A DNA stretch of 64,000 nucleotides from Bacteroidales bacterium (GTDB taxonomy: Bacteria > Bacteroidota > Bacteroidia > Bacteroidales > F082): positions 1-64,000 of the forward strand of contig JAFRRE010000159.1 of the NCBI GenBank assembly GCA_017428285.1. The letters are read 5' to 3'. The notes under the pieces were generated by a model, which was given only the letters and a program-made list of their open reading frames with translations, made no database searches and was not told the DNA's origin. This document shows positions 52,901 through 61,754 of this stretch, piece by piece. Positions within the stretch are counted from its first letter, which is position 1, and each line of letters starts with the position of its first letter. The position numbers and the translations under genes are program-made.

Positions 52901-53675
52901 CAACGGTGCCTTCCCCAAGGCTTACAACTCCTATAGCAACCTCGACTTCGGTACGGTCAAGGGTTTGACCGCCAGCTACGACATGCGTCGTACGAAGAAC
53001 GCCCGTATCCGTGCCAGCTACACATTGCAGTTTGCTGACATGACTGGTTCTTCGACCTCCACCGCTGCTGCTTTGATTGCTGCTGGTGTGCCTAACTTGA
53101 GATCCACCTTCCCGACCAATGCCGACCGTCGTCACAGCTTCAATCTGACGCTCGACTATCGTTACAGCAGTGGTAAGGACTACGATGGTCCTACCATCAA
53201 GGGTGTCCAATTCCTGTCCAACACTGGTTTCGCTTTGCAAGTCAACGGTGGTTCTGGTACGCCTTTCACCGCTGCACGTAACGTGTCGTCACCCATTTCG
53301 GGCGGCAACAACCTGCTGCAAGGTACTTACAACGGTTCCCGTATCCCCGCTTCGTTCCGTTTCGACCTCCGTGTCGACAAGGACTTCGACTTCACCATTG
53401 GTGGCAAGGAAGAAGGCAAGAAGGGTCGCGAAGCTTTCGTGAACGTGTACCTGCAAGTGCTGAACCTGCTCAACTCGAAGAATATCGTTGGTGTGTATAA
53501 CGCTACCGGTAATCCCGATGACGACGGTTACCTCTCGGCACCTCAATGGGCTAGTGAAATCAACTCCATGATTGACCCGCAGGCCTACATCCAAATGTAT
53601 GAACTCTATGTCAACAGTGGCGGCAACTACTCGATGCCTCGTCACATCAGAGTTGGTTTGAGCTTCAATTTCTAA
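49905..53675 (+). CDS. TonB-dependent outer-membrane receptor
   Basis: A 1256-residue receptor. The signal peptide (about 1-23) is followed by a CarboxypepD_reg-like domain (about 27-107: LKGKITDDTGETVPFANVIV, SDFDGNYDINPIPPGTYDL). The plug (about 120-230) contains SAEGVAASVGGVFSSDGEV, IRGSREGAVYYIDGVKV and the AMYGDAMGGIINMTTKGPS block. A 22-strand-type barrel ends in RVGLSFNF. It is not paired with a SusD gene, so it is probably not a glycan importer. Codon use is strongly biased (CGT, GGT, AAC, CTG-rich), suggesting high expression. The large exported protein gene follows within 40 bases. Confidence 0.92.
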   Translation: MFKNLLMTLAIVLATCTMTMAQAQGRLKGKITDDTGETVPFANVIVEKGGTQVGGTSSDFDGNYDINPIPPGTYDLKASCIGYNAFVVKNIVIPANKITFYDIKMASGAINIGEVTIVDYEIPLISKDNTTQGASITSEEIAKLPVRSAEGVAASVGGVFSSDGEVGSIRGSREGAVYYIDGVKVIGSTSVPQSAIDQVDVILGGTPAMYGDAMGGIINMTTKGPSRTWGGGIEAEYSVDGYGHARLGGSLQGPLIKSKKDDKEALLGFFLAFDITHNKYGYSSATGYWRAKDEYMEKIRTNPLTIGIGTNATASYTQRDDLFHTRFLNNTTNQSVNLTGKIDVRTGKTTNLTIGGSMMMTGGHYPSGRSQYYFNTDKNYLSKQGTYRGYIRFTQRFQSDPNSTSLISNVYYSIQADYSRFNGESGDPDLWNNIFAYGNLGKFTTYRAPNVHFQSSAVDSVLVNGQYKNLSNVFVLDNYYDTLVTFKPSNFNPDLSTYANNYFELYKDYGAVGYYNNLSNIILNNGLINGMSPDYVYGLYAVPGTIQDSYNKFVNDQIAVNVNGSLTLGRGDNSHDIKLGFQYEQQNNSQMSYSANYWTLMRDMTNFHIRELDLDHPYANSYDGHVDTVLYHRLYDEKSQYTFDARLRQAMGLSVEGTEWILIDTYDFDNNTIKYYDENGKMRTGKVEGGLDMSMFGADELTRDGNFSVYYYGYSYDGHKKYALTERPSLTDFFNHTDNDGVFDRPIGAQQPIYMAGYLQDKFAFKDLIFNIGVRVDRFDANQQVLKDPYVLYDFNTVGDIKNAIANNKLNEGDFNFAGVVSDIYIPDNIGDDYVPYVNKISEITEIVGYRTGNTWYNADGVEISNPEVLDKGTGVTPWVKKEYVNMENRKVDIKSFKDYDPAWSIMPRISFSFPISDEALFFAHYDVLTQRPTSAYYCSPLYYYRFTDLSGTVANPNLKPSQTIEYELGFTQKVTNTSSMTISAYYHELRNMIQMYRFNGAFPKAYNSYSNLDFGTVKGLTASYDMRRTKNARIRASYTLQFADMTGSSTSTAAALIAAGVPNLRSTFPTNADRRHSFNLTLDYRYSSGKDYDGPTIKGVQFLSNTGFALQVNGGSGTPFTAARNVSSPISGGNNLLQGTYNGSRIPASFRFDLRVDKDFDFTIGGKEEGKKGREAFVNVYLQVLNLLNSKNIVGVYNATGNPDDDGYLSAPQWASEINSMIDPQAYIQMYELYVNSGGNYSMPRHIRVGLSFNF

Positions 53676-53712
53676 TAGGAGAGACTATTCATAACGAAAA
53701 ATTATAAGTATT

Positions 53713-56700
53713 ATGAAGAATATATTTCGATTTTTGTTAGCGGTGCTGCTCATTGCGAGCACTGTGACTCCCGGAAAGGCTGAAATGTACAAGTATGGAA
53801 AAACTGGCAGTGGCCAGCGCGCCCAGACTGCAGCCGGATGTACGCCTTCGTCATCTTTCGAATGGCTCGACATCAACAATGTCAGAACCCGTATCAATGC
53901 GGGTGGTGACATGTGGTGGGACCTGCCCTCTGGAACGGGTTCCAAATACTTCATTCCCGCCAACGGTTCTGCTACTTCGCTGTTCGCTGGCTCCTTGTGG
54001 ATCGCTGGTGTCGACGTCAACAACCAGTTGAAGTGCGCTGCCTTGCGTTTCCGTCAGGTTGGTAACGACTACTACACTGGTCCTCTGACCGTTGATGGCA
54101 AGGCCTCCATTACGCCTGAGACCTGCGCCAAGTGGGATAAGATTTTCAAGATTACTCGTGCCGAGGTGGATGAATTCCTCAGCCACTGCGACCCTGTAAC
54201 GCACGCACTTGAACAAGGTTATCAGATGCCATCTATCATCAAGAATTGGCCTGCCACCCGTGCCGATGACGACCCGGAAGGCATTGCCTACTATCTGGCT
54301 CCTTTCTACGATGCCGACGGTGATGGTGAATATGTTCCCGAAAATGGTGACTATCCTTACTACGACATCAGCAATGAACTCTGCCACACCAAGATTCCGA
54401 CCATGGAAGAAGAAAAGTATGGTACCATGCACGGCTCCATCTTGGCTGACCAAGTGCTGAAAGGCGACCAGACCCTGTGGTGGATCTTCAATGATAAAGG
54501 TGCTGCCCACACTGAGTCGGGTGGTCAAGCCATCGGTATCGAAGTGCGTGCTCAAGCTTTTGCTTTCGCCACGAACGACGAAATCAACAACATGACTTTC
54601 TACAGCTACGAAATCATCAACCGTTCCACCTATACCTTGACGGGTACTTACTTCTCACCTTGGACCGACGTCGACCTCGGTTATGGTTGGGACGACTATG
54701 TAGGTTGCGACGTGGGTCGTGGTCTCGGTTATGGTTATAACGGTACCGCTATCGATGGTAGTGGTGAACCTGAAGCCTACGGTGCTCAGCCTCCAGCGTT
54801 GGGTATCGACTTCTTCCAAGGCCCCTACATGGATCCTGATGATTTAGACAATCCTAAGTATACCTTTGAAATTGTGGCCACCTTCCATCATATTGATCCC
54901 GTTACCAACGACTCCATCTTTACTTATGATACTGTTAGCGCCACCCAGATTGTTGACGAAAGCATCAATGGTGTGAACTTCGGCAACGGCATCATCGATG
55001 ACGAACGTTTCGGTATGCGTCGTTTCGTGTATCACAACAATAACAGTTCTCAAAACGGTGACCCGGAGACTGCTCCTGAGTACTACAACTACCTGCGTGG
55101 TATTTGGAAGAATGGTGCCAAGATGAGTTTTGGTGGTGATGCTTTCCAGACTGACGTTGTTGGTCCTGACTGCGACTTCATGTTCCCTGGCGATTCCGAC
55201 CCGTGGAACTGGGGTACCGGTGGTAATCCTCCTGGAGGCGGCTTCAACACCAATGGTAAGTACTGGTCAGAAGAACAGTGCGGCAATCCACCTAGCGACC
55301 GTCGTTTCATGCAGTCGGCTGGTCCCTTCACCCTGCAACCTGGTGCTGTCAACTACATCACCTTCGGTGTGCCGTGGGCTCGTGCTACCTCTGGCGGTGC
55401 TTGGGCATCTGTGGAACTGCTGCGTGTGGTCGATGACAAGTGCCAAGCCTTGTTCGACAACTGCTTCAAGGTCATCGACGGCCCCAGCGCTCCTGATTTG
55501 ACCATTCGTGAGCTTGACCAAAAGCTCATCATCTATCTGTCGAATGGTACGCTCTCCAACAACTATAAGGAGAAATACATTGAACTTGATCCTGAGATTC
55601 CGACTGGAAGAACAGAGAATGAGTTGGTGAAAAAAGATACCACTTGGTATATTAGCATCGATGGCGACAGTATTTATCAAGTCGAAGAGGAATATAAAGA
55701 TTCCACTTATGTGTACGACAGATACTATCGTTTCGAAGGTTACAAAGTATATCAGCTGGCTAATGCCGAAGTGGGTGCCGATGAGCTGAGCAACAACGAC
55801 AAGGCTCGTTTGGTGTTCCAGTGCGACGTGCGCAACAACGTGGGTCGTTTGCTCAACTATGAATTCGATGAGTCATTGCAAGCCAACGTGCCGTGCCTGA
55901 AAGTGAACGGCGGTGATGCCGGTATCACCCACAGCTTCGTGGTCACCGAGGATGAATTCTCCATGAGCGACAACCCGACCCTTGTCAACCACACCGCTTA
56001 CTATTATATGGCTGTTGCCTACGCTTACAACAACTATCTGACCTACAATCAGGATGACGCTCTTGGCCTGCAAGGTCAAAAGAAGCCTTACCTCGAAGGT
56101 AGAAAGAACATCCAAGTGTATACCGCTATTCCTCACAAGATTGTCAATGGTACTGTGCTGCGTGCAGCATACGGCGACAGCCCTGCGGTTACCCGTGTCG
56201 TTGGTGTGGGTAACGGCTTCAATGAACTTGAGCTGAGCCAGGCTACGGTTGATGAGATCATGAGCAAGCCAAGGGCCAATGATTCGACCAACCGTTTTGG
56301 TAATCCAAATTATCCTGCATCATATCATCCTACTTATGAGGCAGGTTATGGTCCTATCGATGTGAAGATTATCGACCCGCTGAATGTGAAGTCACATAGC
56401 TATGAGTTGGTGTTTGACAATATGTACAAGAAATACACGCATAACGTCACCAATAACGCTGACATCAAGGGTGACTCCGCTGTTCGTTTGGTCAACAGTT
56501 GGTATTTGGTCGACTTGGATGATATGGATACCATCCATAGTGACACCACTACCATTTATGAGAACGAACAAATGTTCATCGACCGTGGTATCTCTGTCAA
56601 TGTTTCGCAAGTTTATGACTTTGGTCGTCAATGGATTGGCTGGTATTACCATAAAGACAACGATGGCACTCTTTGGCATAACTACGAGACTGTCATTGCC

Positions 56701-58257
56701 AAAAACAATGGTGTAATCGGTTCGTCAATTGAATATACCAATCCCGACTACCAGTGGATGAGCGGTATCCGTGACATCGACGTGCCCGGCTCATACTTGA
56801 ACTGGATTCGTTCTGGTACGCATGCTGGAGCTAATGGCGAATCTGCCTATAACGACTACGCCATGTCATCAGGTTCCTATGACACTGGTGGAAGTAAGCC
56901 TTGGGACCCGAACGAGAACTGGGAGAAAATCGCCAACCGTTCGTGGACAACTCCGATCTTTGCCACCAATACGAGGCATACCTCCAATCAGGATCCTGGT
57001 CCTGTGGCTGTTGGTGGAAGTGTCGACTCCGTGTTTAAGAAGACCACCAGCGTTGATATTGTCTTCACTGCCGACAAGAGCAAGTGGACCCGCTGCCCCG
57101 TCATCGAGATGTGTATGGATCCTACCCTTAGCGAAAATGGTGTAACTCGTTTCAACTTGCGTAAACACGCTTCTGTTGACAAGGATGGTAATCCCTATAT
57201 GATTAAGGATGAAAACAACAAGGATATTCCGTTCAACCTCTGGACACAGGCTGACGCTCCCGAATATGTTAGCTATGATGAAAACGACCCGAACTTCATC
57301 GGTGCACAGGGTATGGGCTGGTTCCCAGGTTATGTCATTGATGTTGAAAACGGCATTCGTCTGAATGTTGCCTTTGGTGAGGACTCCTACTTGGAAGACC
57401 TTGGTGGTCGCGATATGCTCTTCAATCCTGCCAAGGTTCAGAAGGCTACTGCCGAAGATCCTACAGGTCTGCTGCAAGAGTATGACCCGGCCATCTTCCG
57501 TGGTGCGGACAACGATCCCGTCTTTGGTGGTAAGCACTTTGTTTACATCTGGCGTATGGACTCCATCGGAATGGTAAGTACTGCACCTTGGAAACAAGTG
57601 AAGAACTATGGTTATGACGGCGGTCAGCTGCTGTTCAACTCAATGAATGCTATTCAGAAGATGACTAATAGTGGTATGGTCTTGAACATGAACAGAAACT
57701 TGTACAAGCTGGTCATGTGGATTGGTATGCCGATGGGTATTGAAGGCATGGAATGGCTGCCTGAAGGCAACGAATGCCGCATCCGTATCCGCCTTGCCAA
57801 GCCTTATGCTCCTGGCTACGGCTACCCGCTGCAGGAAGAGAATCCTGATCTGATGATCAACAACATGAATCCGAAGTACACCTTCTCGATTGACGGTTGG
57901 GATCCGGTCATGAACGATTCGACAAAGACCGAGAAAGACCTCAACCTTGTCACCGTGGTGCCTAATCCTTACTATGCCTACGACACATACGAAGGTAACG
58001 CACTGACCAATAAGGTGAAGATCACCAACCTGCCCAACAAGTGTATCGTTTCGATTTACACCTTGAGTGGCACGAAGGTGCGCCAGTTCCGTAAGGACAA
58101 TGAAACAACGAGTATTGAATGGGACCTCACGAACTTTGCCAATACGCCTGTTGCCAGTGGCTTCTACTTGATCCACATCAAGGATTTGACCAGCGGCGGC
58201 GAACGTACCATCAAGTTCTTCGGTGCCATGCGTCAAGTTGACCTGAACACATTCTAA
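53713..58257 (+). CDS. Giant exported protein with T9SS-like C-terminal domain
   Basis: A 1514-residue protein with a signal peptide (about 1-24). The N-terminal region (NNVRTRINAGGDMWWDLPSG, FAGSLWIAGVDVNNQLKCAA, RFRQVGNDYYTGPL) matches an unnamed but widespread family of large Bacteroidetes surface proteins. The centre is rich in Asp, Asn, Gly and Tyr, with Ca-loop-like stretches (YDADGDGEYVPENGDYPYYD). The end (VVPNPYYAYDTYEGN, VKITNLPNKCIVSIYTLSG, SGFYLIHIKD) is a T9SS sorting-type domain of a variant form with extra residues after the last strand. It sits between a TonB receptor and a PorV-like barrel and shares their biased codon use. Confidence 0.85.
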   Translation: MKNIFRFLLAVLLIASTVTPGKAEMYKYGKTGSGQRAQTAAGCTPSSSFEWLDINNVRTRINAGGDMWWDLPSGTGSKYFIPANGSATSLFAGSLWIAGVDVNNQLKCAALRFRQVGNDYYTGPLTVDGKASITPETCAKWDKIFKITRAEVDEFLSHCDPVTHALEQGYQMPSIIKNWPATRADDDPEGIAYYLAPFYDADGDGEYVPENGDYPYYDISNELCHTKIPTMEEEKYGTMHGSILADQVLKGDQTLWWIFNDKGAAHTESGGQAIGIEVRAQAFAFATNDEINNMTFYSYEIINRSTYTLTGTYFSPWTDVDLGYGWDDYVGCDVGRGLGYGYNGTAIDGSGEPEAYGAQPPALGIDFFQGPYMDPDDLDNPKYTFEIVATFHHIDPVTNDSIFTYDTVSATQIVDESINGVNFGNGIIDDERFGMRRFVYHNNNSSQNGDPETAPEYYNYLRGIWKNGAKMSFGGDAFQTDVVGPDCDFMFPGDSDPWNWGTGGNPPGGGFNTNGKYWSEEQCGNPPSDRRFMQSAGPFTLQPGAVNYITFGVPWARATSGGAWASVELLRVVDDKCQALFDNCFKVIDGPSAPDLTIRELDQKLIIYLSNGTLSNNYKEKYIELDPEIPTGRTENELVKKDTTWYISIDGDSIYQVEEEYKDSTYVYDRYYRFEGYKVYQLANAEVGADELSNNDKARLVFQCDVRNNVGRLLNYEFDESLQANVPCLKVNGGDAGITHSFVVTEDEFSMSDNPTLVNHTAYYYMAVAYAYNNYLTYNQDDALGLQGQKKPYLEGRKNIQVYTAIPHKIVNGTVLRAAYGDSPAVTRVVGVGNGFNELELSQATVDEIMSKPRANDSTNRFGNPNYPASYHPTYEAGYGPIDVKIIDPLNVKSHSYELVFDNMYKKYTHNVTNNADIKGDSAVRLVNSWYLVDLDDMDTIHSDTTTIYENEQMFIDRGISVNVSQVYDFGRQWIGWYYHKDNDGTLWHNYETVIAKNNGVIGSSIEYTNPDYQWMSGIRDIDVPGSYLNWIRSGTHAGANGESAYNDYAMSSGSYDTGGSKPWDPNENWEKIANRSWTTPIFATNTRHTSNQDPGPVAVGGSVDSVFKKTTSVDIVFTADKSKWTRCPVIEMCMDPTLSENGVTRFNLRKHASVDKDGNPYMIKDENNKDIPFNLWTQADAPEYVSYDENDPNFIGAQGMGWFPGYVIDVENGIRLNVAFGEDSYLEDLGGRDMLFNPAKVQKATAEDPTGLLQEYDPAIFRGADNDPVFGGKHFVYIWRMDSIGMVSTAPWKQVKNYGYDGGQLLFNSMNAIQKMTNSGMVLNMNRNLYKLVMWIGMPMGIEGMEWLPEGNECRIRIRLAKPYAPGYGYPLQEENPDLMINNMNPKYTFSIDGWDPVMNDSTKTEKDLNLVTVVPNPYYAYDTYEGNALTNKVKITNLPNKCIVSIYTLSGTKVRQFRKDNETTSIEWDLTNFANTPVASGFYLIHIKDLTSGGERTIKFFGAMRQVDLNTF

Positions 58258-58293
58258 ACAAATGTAATTGCTAACCGTAAATAACTTATCATC

Positions 58294-59382
58294 ATGAAGA
58301 AATCATTTAGATATATCGTATTGAGCTTCGTAATCCTATTTGGATTAAGTGCTCCTCAAGCATTTGCAGGAAACAAAGACCGTTCAGGCCAAGCTGGCGC
58401 TCCCGAGCTGTTGATTAATCCCTGGGCCGCTTCATCGGGCTGGGGCAATGCAGGCATGTCGTTCGTTCATGGCGTCGAAGCCATCTACGGCAATGTGGCT
58501 GGCATCAGCTCATGCCGCACCCTGGATGTGAACTTCACCCACACCAGCTGGCTGGTTGGTGTGGGCAACGACACCCGCATCTCCTCGTTCGGTTTCTTGG
58601 CCCGTGTGGGTGAGTCGAGTGTGTTGGGTCTCTCCTTCATGTCGTTTAGCCTCGGCGAAATCCCGATTACGACGGTTGGAAACCCCGACCCGAACACCTT
58701 GGGTACCTACAAGCCTAACCTGATGAACATCAACCTGTCGTTCGCCAAAGCATTCTCCAACAGTATCAGCGGCGGCTTCAACTTGAAGATCATCAGCGAG
58801 TCCATCAAGGATATGGGCGGTGTTGGCGTGGCCTTGGACGCTGGTATCCAGTATGTCACTGGTCCCTTCGACAATATCCACTTCGGTATCACCCTGAAGA
58901 ACATTGGACCTACCATGAAGTTCTCGGGCGACGGTATCTCACTGAGGGTGTTCATGGACAACACCAGCAACCAGCAGTTCACTATGGTGCAGCGCGTCGA
59001 TGACTTCGAGTTACCTACTCAGTTGAGCATCGCAGCCGCCTACGACTTCCTGTTTGCTGAAACTAACAGAATCACCCTGGCTGGTAACTTCTGCTCCAAC
59101 TCCTTCACCAACGACCAATTCATCGTGGGTTTGGAGTATGGCTGGAAGGAGATGTTCATGATCCGTGCCGGTTACACCTATGAAAACGGCATTTGGTCGA
59201 AGGAAGGCATCCTTTACGATGATGGCTGCATGAACATCAACCGTGGCCTCAGCGCTGGCGCGTCCATCAATGTGCCAGTCTCGAAGAAGGAAGACGCCAT
59301 GCGTTTCGCAGTGGATTATTCCTACAGAGACACCTACACCTACGGTGGCACCCACAGCGTGGGCTTGAGAATTATTTTCTAA
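58294..59382 (+). CDS. PorV/PorQ-family outer-membrane protein
   Basis: A 362-residue barrel protein. The signal peptide (about 1-25, ending AFAG) is followed by the family-typical start GAPELLINPWAASSGWGNAG...GVEAIYGNVAGIS, in which residues near WAAS and the N-P-A/G-like YGNVAG are conserved. Alternating strands then lead to a terminal VGLRIIF. PorV carries T9SS cargo from the SprA translocon to the attachment complex; PorV paralogues next to single large cargo genes may act as dedicated carriers. Its position right after the giant T9SS-type protein gene fits that view (inference). Confidence 0.88.
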   Translation: MKKSFRYIVLSFVILFGLSAPQAFAGNKDRSGQAGAPELLINPWAASSGWGNAGMSFVHGVEAIYGNVAGISSCRTLDVNFTHTSWLVGVGNDTRISSFGFLARVGESSVLGLSFMSFSLGEIPITTVGNPDPNTLGTYKPNLMNINLSFAKAFSNSISGGFNLKIISESIKDMGGVGVALDAGIQYVTGPFDNIHFGITLKNIGPTMKFSGDGISLRVFMDNTSNQQFTMVQRVDDFELPTQLSIAAAYDFLFAETNRITLAGNFCSNSFTNDQFIVGLEYGWKEMFMIRAGYTYENGIWSKEGILYDDGCMNINRGLSAGASINVPVSKKEDAMRFAVDYSYRDTYTYGGTHSVGLRIIF

Positions 59383-59409
59383 AACTGATTCCAGTTTAGA
59401 AATAATTCG

Positions 59410-59418
59410 TATCTTTGC
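59410..59418 (+). promoter_or_regulatory. -7 element of the greA leader
   Basis: TATCTTTGC, a full consensus match, 83 bases before the greA ATG and 18 bases before the leader terminator. The -33 element is poor. Confidence 0.55.
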
Positions 59419-59435
59419 AGTCGCAAACCAAAAGA

Positions 59436-59466
59436 AGACCCTTATTTCGGTAAGGGTCTCTTTTTT
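59436..59466 (+). terminator. Intrinsic terminator in the greA leader
   Basis: AGACCCTTA (59436-59444), loop TTTCGG, TAAGGGTCT (59451-59459), then C and six T residues. It lies between the greA -7 element and the greA start, so it can stop both read-through from the PorV-like gene and greA's own leader transcript. Confidence 0.85.
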
Positions 59467-59500
59467 GCAACCTGTAATGAAATAAATAAACATAATTACT

Positions 59501-59974
59501 ATGTCAGAAATCAAATACTTTACCCCAGAAGGGTTACAAAAACTGAAGGATGAACTTGACGACCTGATTCTTCGCGAACGTCCACGCATCGTGCAAGCCA
59601 TCCAGGAAGCACGCGACAAAGGCGACCTCTCTGAGAATGCCGAATACGATGCCGCTAAAGAGGCCCAAGGCCTGCTTGAAGCCAAAATCGCCGAACTGCA
59701 AGACCTCATCTTTAACGCTCGTATCCTCGATGAGTCAAAGATGGACAACTCTAAGGTGTTGCTCTATTCGACGGTGAAGATCAAAAACACCAAGTCGGGC
59801 ATGATGATGACTTACGCCATCGTGCCAGAGAAAGAGGCCAACTTCAAGGAAGGCAAACTCTCCATCAACTCGCCCATAGGTCAAGGCCTGTTGGGCAAGC
59901 AAGTGGGTGACATCGCCGAGATTCAGGTGCCTGCCGGCAAAGTGCAGTTCGAAGTCATAGAAATTACCCGATAA
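59501..59974 (+). CDS. greA: Transcription elongation factor GreA
   Basis: A 157-residue Gre factor of standard length. The N-terminal coiled coil carries FTPEGLQKLKDELDDLILRE and the tip motif GDLSENAEYDAAKEAQG, whose acidic residues (D and E) coordinate the second Mg in the polymerase active site. The C-terminal FKBP-like domain ends with SINSPIGQGLLGKQVGD and the E-I-QVPAGKVQFEVIEI strand. It rescues backtracked RNA polymerase by stimulating transcript cleavage. The leader contains a promoter followed by a terminator, which suggests attenuation. The HIT gene begins 11 bases downstream. Confidence 0.97.
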   Translation: MSEIKYFTPEGLQKLKDELDDLILRERPRIVQAIQEARDKGDLSENAEYDAAKEAQGLLEAKIAELQDLIFNARILDESKMDNSKVLLYSTVKIKNTKSGMMMTYAIVPEKEANFKEGKLSINSPIGQGLLGKQVGDIAEIQVPAGKVQFEVIEITR

Positions 59975-59985
59975 AAACTCAAGTC

Positions 59986-60378
59986 ATGGCTACTATTTTC
60001 TCAAGAATCGTGAAAGGGGAAATCCCTTGCTATAAGATTGCCGAGGATGAACGTTTCTTCGCATTCATGGATATTAATCCCGTTGCCGTGGGCCATACTT
60101 TGGTGATTCCCAAGCGTGAGGATGACTACATCTTCAACCTTGAAGACGATGAAATCGCTGCCATGATGGTCTTTGCAAAAAAAGTGGCCAAAGCCATCGA
60201 GAAAGCTGTGCCCTGCAAGCGCATCGGCGTGGCTGTCATCGGTTTGGAAGTGCCCCATGCACACATCCACCTCATTCCTATTTCGCAAGAGGGCGATATG
60301 GACTTCAAGAAGGAACATGTGCATATGAGCGAAGAGGAGTTCCGCGAGGTGCAGAAGCGTATTGTGGAGAACCTTTAA
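59986..60378 (+). CDS. HIT-family nucleotide hydrolase/transferase
   Basis: A 130-residue HIT protein. The start TIFSRIVKGEIPCYKIAEDE and FFAFMDINPVAVGHTLVIPK are typical of the HINT/Fhit-like bacterial group. The catalytic triad motif H-x-H-x-H is seen as VPHAHIHLIPI, with the middle His as nucleophile. Members remove groups from adenosine or hydrolyse dinucleotide polyphosphates; the physiological substrate is usually unknown. It is co-transcribed with greA, and a hairpin repeat with a T-run closes the unit. Confidence 0.95.
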   Translation: MATIFSRIVKGEIPCYKIAEDERFFAFMDINPVAVGHTLVIPKREDDYIFNLEDDEIAAMMVFAKKVAKAIEKAVPCKRIGVAVIGLEVPHAHIHLIPISQEGDMDFKKEHVHMSEEEFREVQKRIVENL

Positions 60379-60400
60379 GGTGATTCGGCAATTATGAATT

Positions 60401-60435
60401 GTAGAGATGTTGCACGCAACGTCTCTACTTTTTTT
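60401..60435. repeat. REP-like palindrome GTAGAGATGT (copy 2), also a terminator
   Basis: GTAGAGATGTTGCA and its near-complement form a 28-base palindrome (60401-60428), directly followed by seven T residues. It is the same family as 33318-33345. On the + strand it has all the features of an intrinsic terminator for greA-HIT. Confidence 0.85.
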
Positions 60436-60437
60436 GT

Positions 60438-60446
60438 TATTTTTGC
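60438..60446 (+). promoter_or_regulatory. -7 element of the T9SS plug gene
   Basis: TATTTTTGC, a full match, 16 bases before the ATG at 60463 and directly after the hairpin/T-run. It confirms the shorter start of the gene. Confidence 0.6.
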
Positions 60447-60462
60447 AGCAAATATAGAAATA

Positions 60463-61734
60463 ATGAAAAGAATCACCTTGTTACTATTGGCACTTTGTGT
60501 AATGACAGGTATGTTCGCCCAAGATTTCAATCTGCTTTGTGGCAACATCAACTACAAGCCAGAGGTGCAGACCGTGCTGCTCTATGCCGATGACAACCAA
60601 CTGAACGACCCTATCATTCCACTTGAGGATATGATGGGCCGCTTGACGCTTTCGTTCGACATCATTGATGGCGATGGCGAGGTGCTCAACTACACCTTCA
60701 TCCATTGCAGCCACGACTGGGAGCCTACCGACATACAGCGTCTCCAATATGCTTCAGGATTTGAGTCGGACCGTTTGGATGATTATGCCTTCTCGCGCAA
60801 CACCTTGATAGAATATGTCAACTATCAGCTCAAGTTCCCGAGAGAAGACATGGTGCCGCTCATTTCAGGCAACTATTTGCTTATCGTTTACGGCGATGAT
60901 TTGAATGACCTGTATTTCACCCGTCGTTTCATGGTGGTTGATGAAAAGGCCCACGTGGGTGTCACTGTGCCGCGCTATCCCGATGACCTCAACTACACCG
61001 ATACGCACCAGCAACTCAATGTCAAGGTGAATATGAACAACTATTTGACGGGCAACACGCAGCAGTATAGCTATTTGACCATCCGACAAAACGGCCGTTG
61101 GGACAATGCCGCCGAGGGCTTGAAGCCCACCTATGTCTATCCCGACTATATCTCTTTTGAGCATCATCCCCAGACCGTTTTTGAGGCTTCTAACCAATAC
61201 CGACGCTTCAATACCAGCAACTTCTATTTCCAATCGGAGAACTTGGCACATATTCGCCAGACCGACGAGAGCTTTGAAATCGACATTGCCACTTGTGAGT
61301 CGCGGGCAAGACTGGCCTACACGTCTTACGAGGACATCCACGGCGAGAAATACATCTATGTGGAGAATGACGACCTTGACAATTCGACTGAGGCCGACTA
61401 TTGCCGCGTCAACTTTTTCTACAAGAGCGAGGCACCGCTGACCCACGAAGACATCTATATCATGGGTGCGCTCAACGACTGGTGCTTCAATGAGAGCAAC
61501 AAGATGACGTATGACTATCGTTTGCGCGGCTACACCTGCTCGATGGTGCTCAAACAAGGTTACTACAACTTTATGTTTGTCACCCTCGACCACCAGACCC
61601 ACGAAATCATGACCGACATGACGGCGGGTAACCACTGGGAAACTAACAATGTCTACAAGCTATATTTCTACTTCTACAACGCTCTCAAGGGCTGTGATGA
61701 GCTGGTTGGCTATTCTGTGGTCAACTCACATTAA
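60463..61734 (+). CDS. T9SS plug protein (DUF5103 family)
   Basis: A 423-residue exported protein. The start at 60463 is set by the promoter and the signal peptide (about 1-19, ending MFAQ). The first domain has LSFDIIDGDGEVLNYTFIHC, HDWEPTDIQRLQYASGF and FPREDMVPLISGNYLLIVY. The C-terminal part (YIMGALNDWCFNESNKMTYD, LKQGYYNFMFVT) looks like an E-set/CBM48-type sandwich. DUF5103 corresponds to the Plug subunit that seals the periplasmic side of the SprA T9SS translocon. This protein and the sorting domains elsewhere in the window support a working T9SS. Confidence 0.88.
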   Translation: MKRITLLLLALCVMTGMFAQDFNLLCGNINYKPEVQTVLLYADDNQLNDPIIPLEDMMGRLTLSFDIIDGDGEVLNYTFIHCSHDWEPTDIQRLQYASGFESDRLDDYAFSRNTLIEYVNYQLKFPREDMVPLISGNYLLIVYGDDLNDLYFTRRFMVVDEKAHVGVTVPRYPDDLNYTDTHQQLNVKVNMNNYLTGNTQQYSYLTIRQNGRWDNAAEGLKPTYVYPDYISFEHHPQTVFEASNQYRRFNTSNFYFQSENLAHIRQTDESFEIDIATCESRARLAYTSYEDIHGEKYIYVENDDLDNSTEADYCRVNFFYKSEAPLTHEDIYIMGALNDWCFNESNKMTYDYRLRGYTCSMVLKQGYYNFMFVTLDHQTHEIMTDMTAGNHWETNNVYKLYFYFYNALKGCDELVGYSVVNSH

Positions 61735-61754
61735 TCTTGTTGTCGCTTCGCGTC

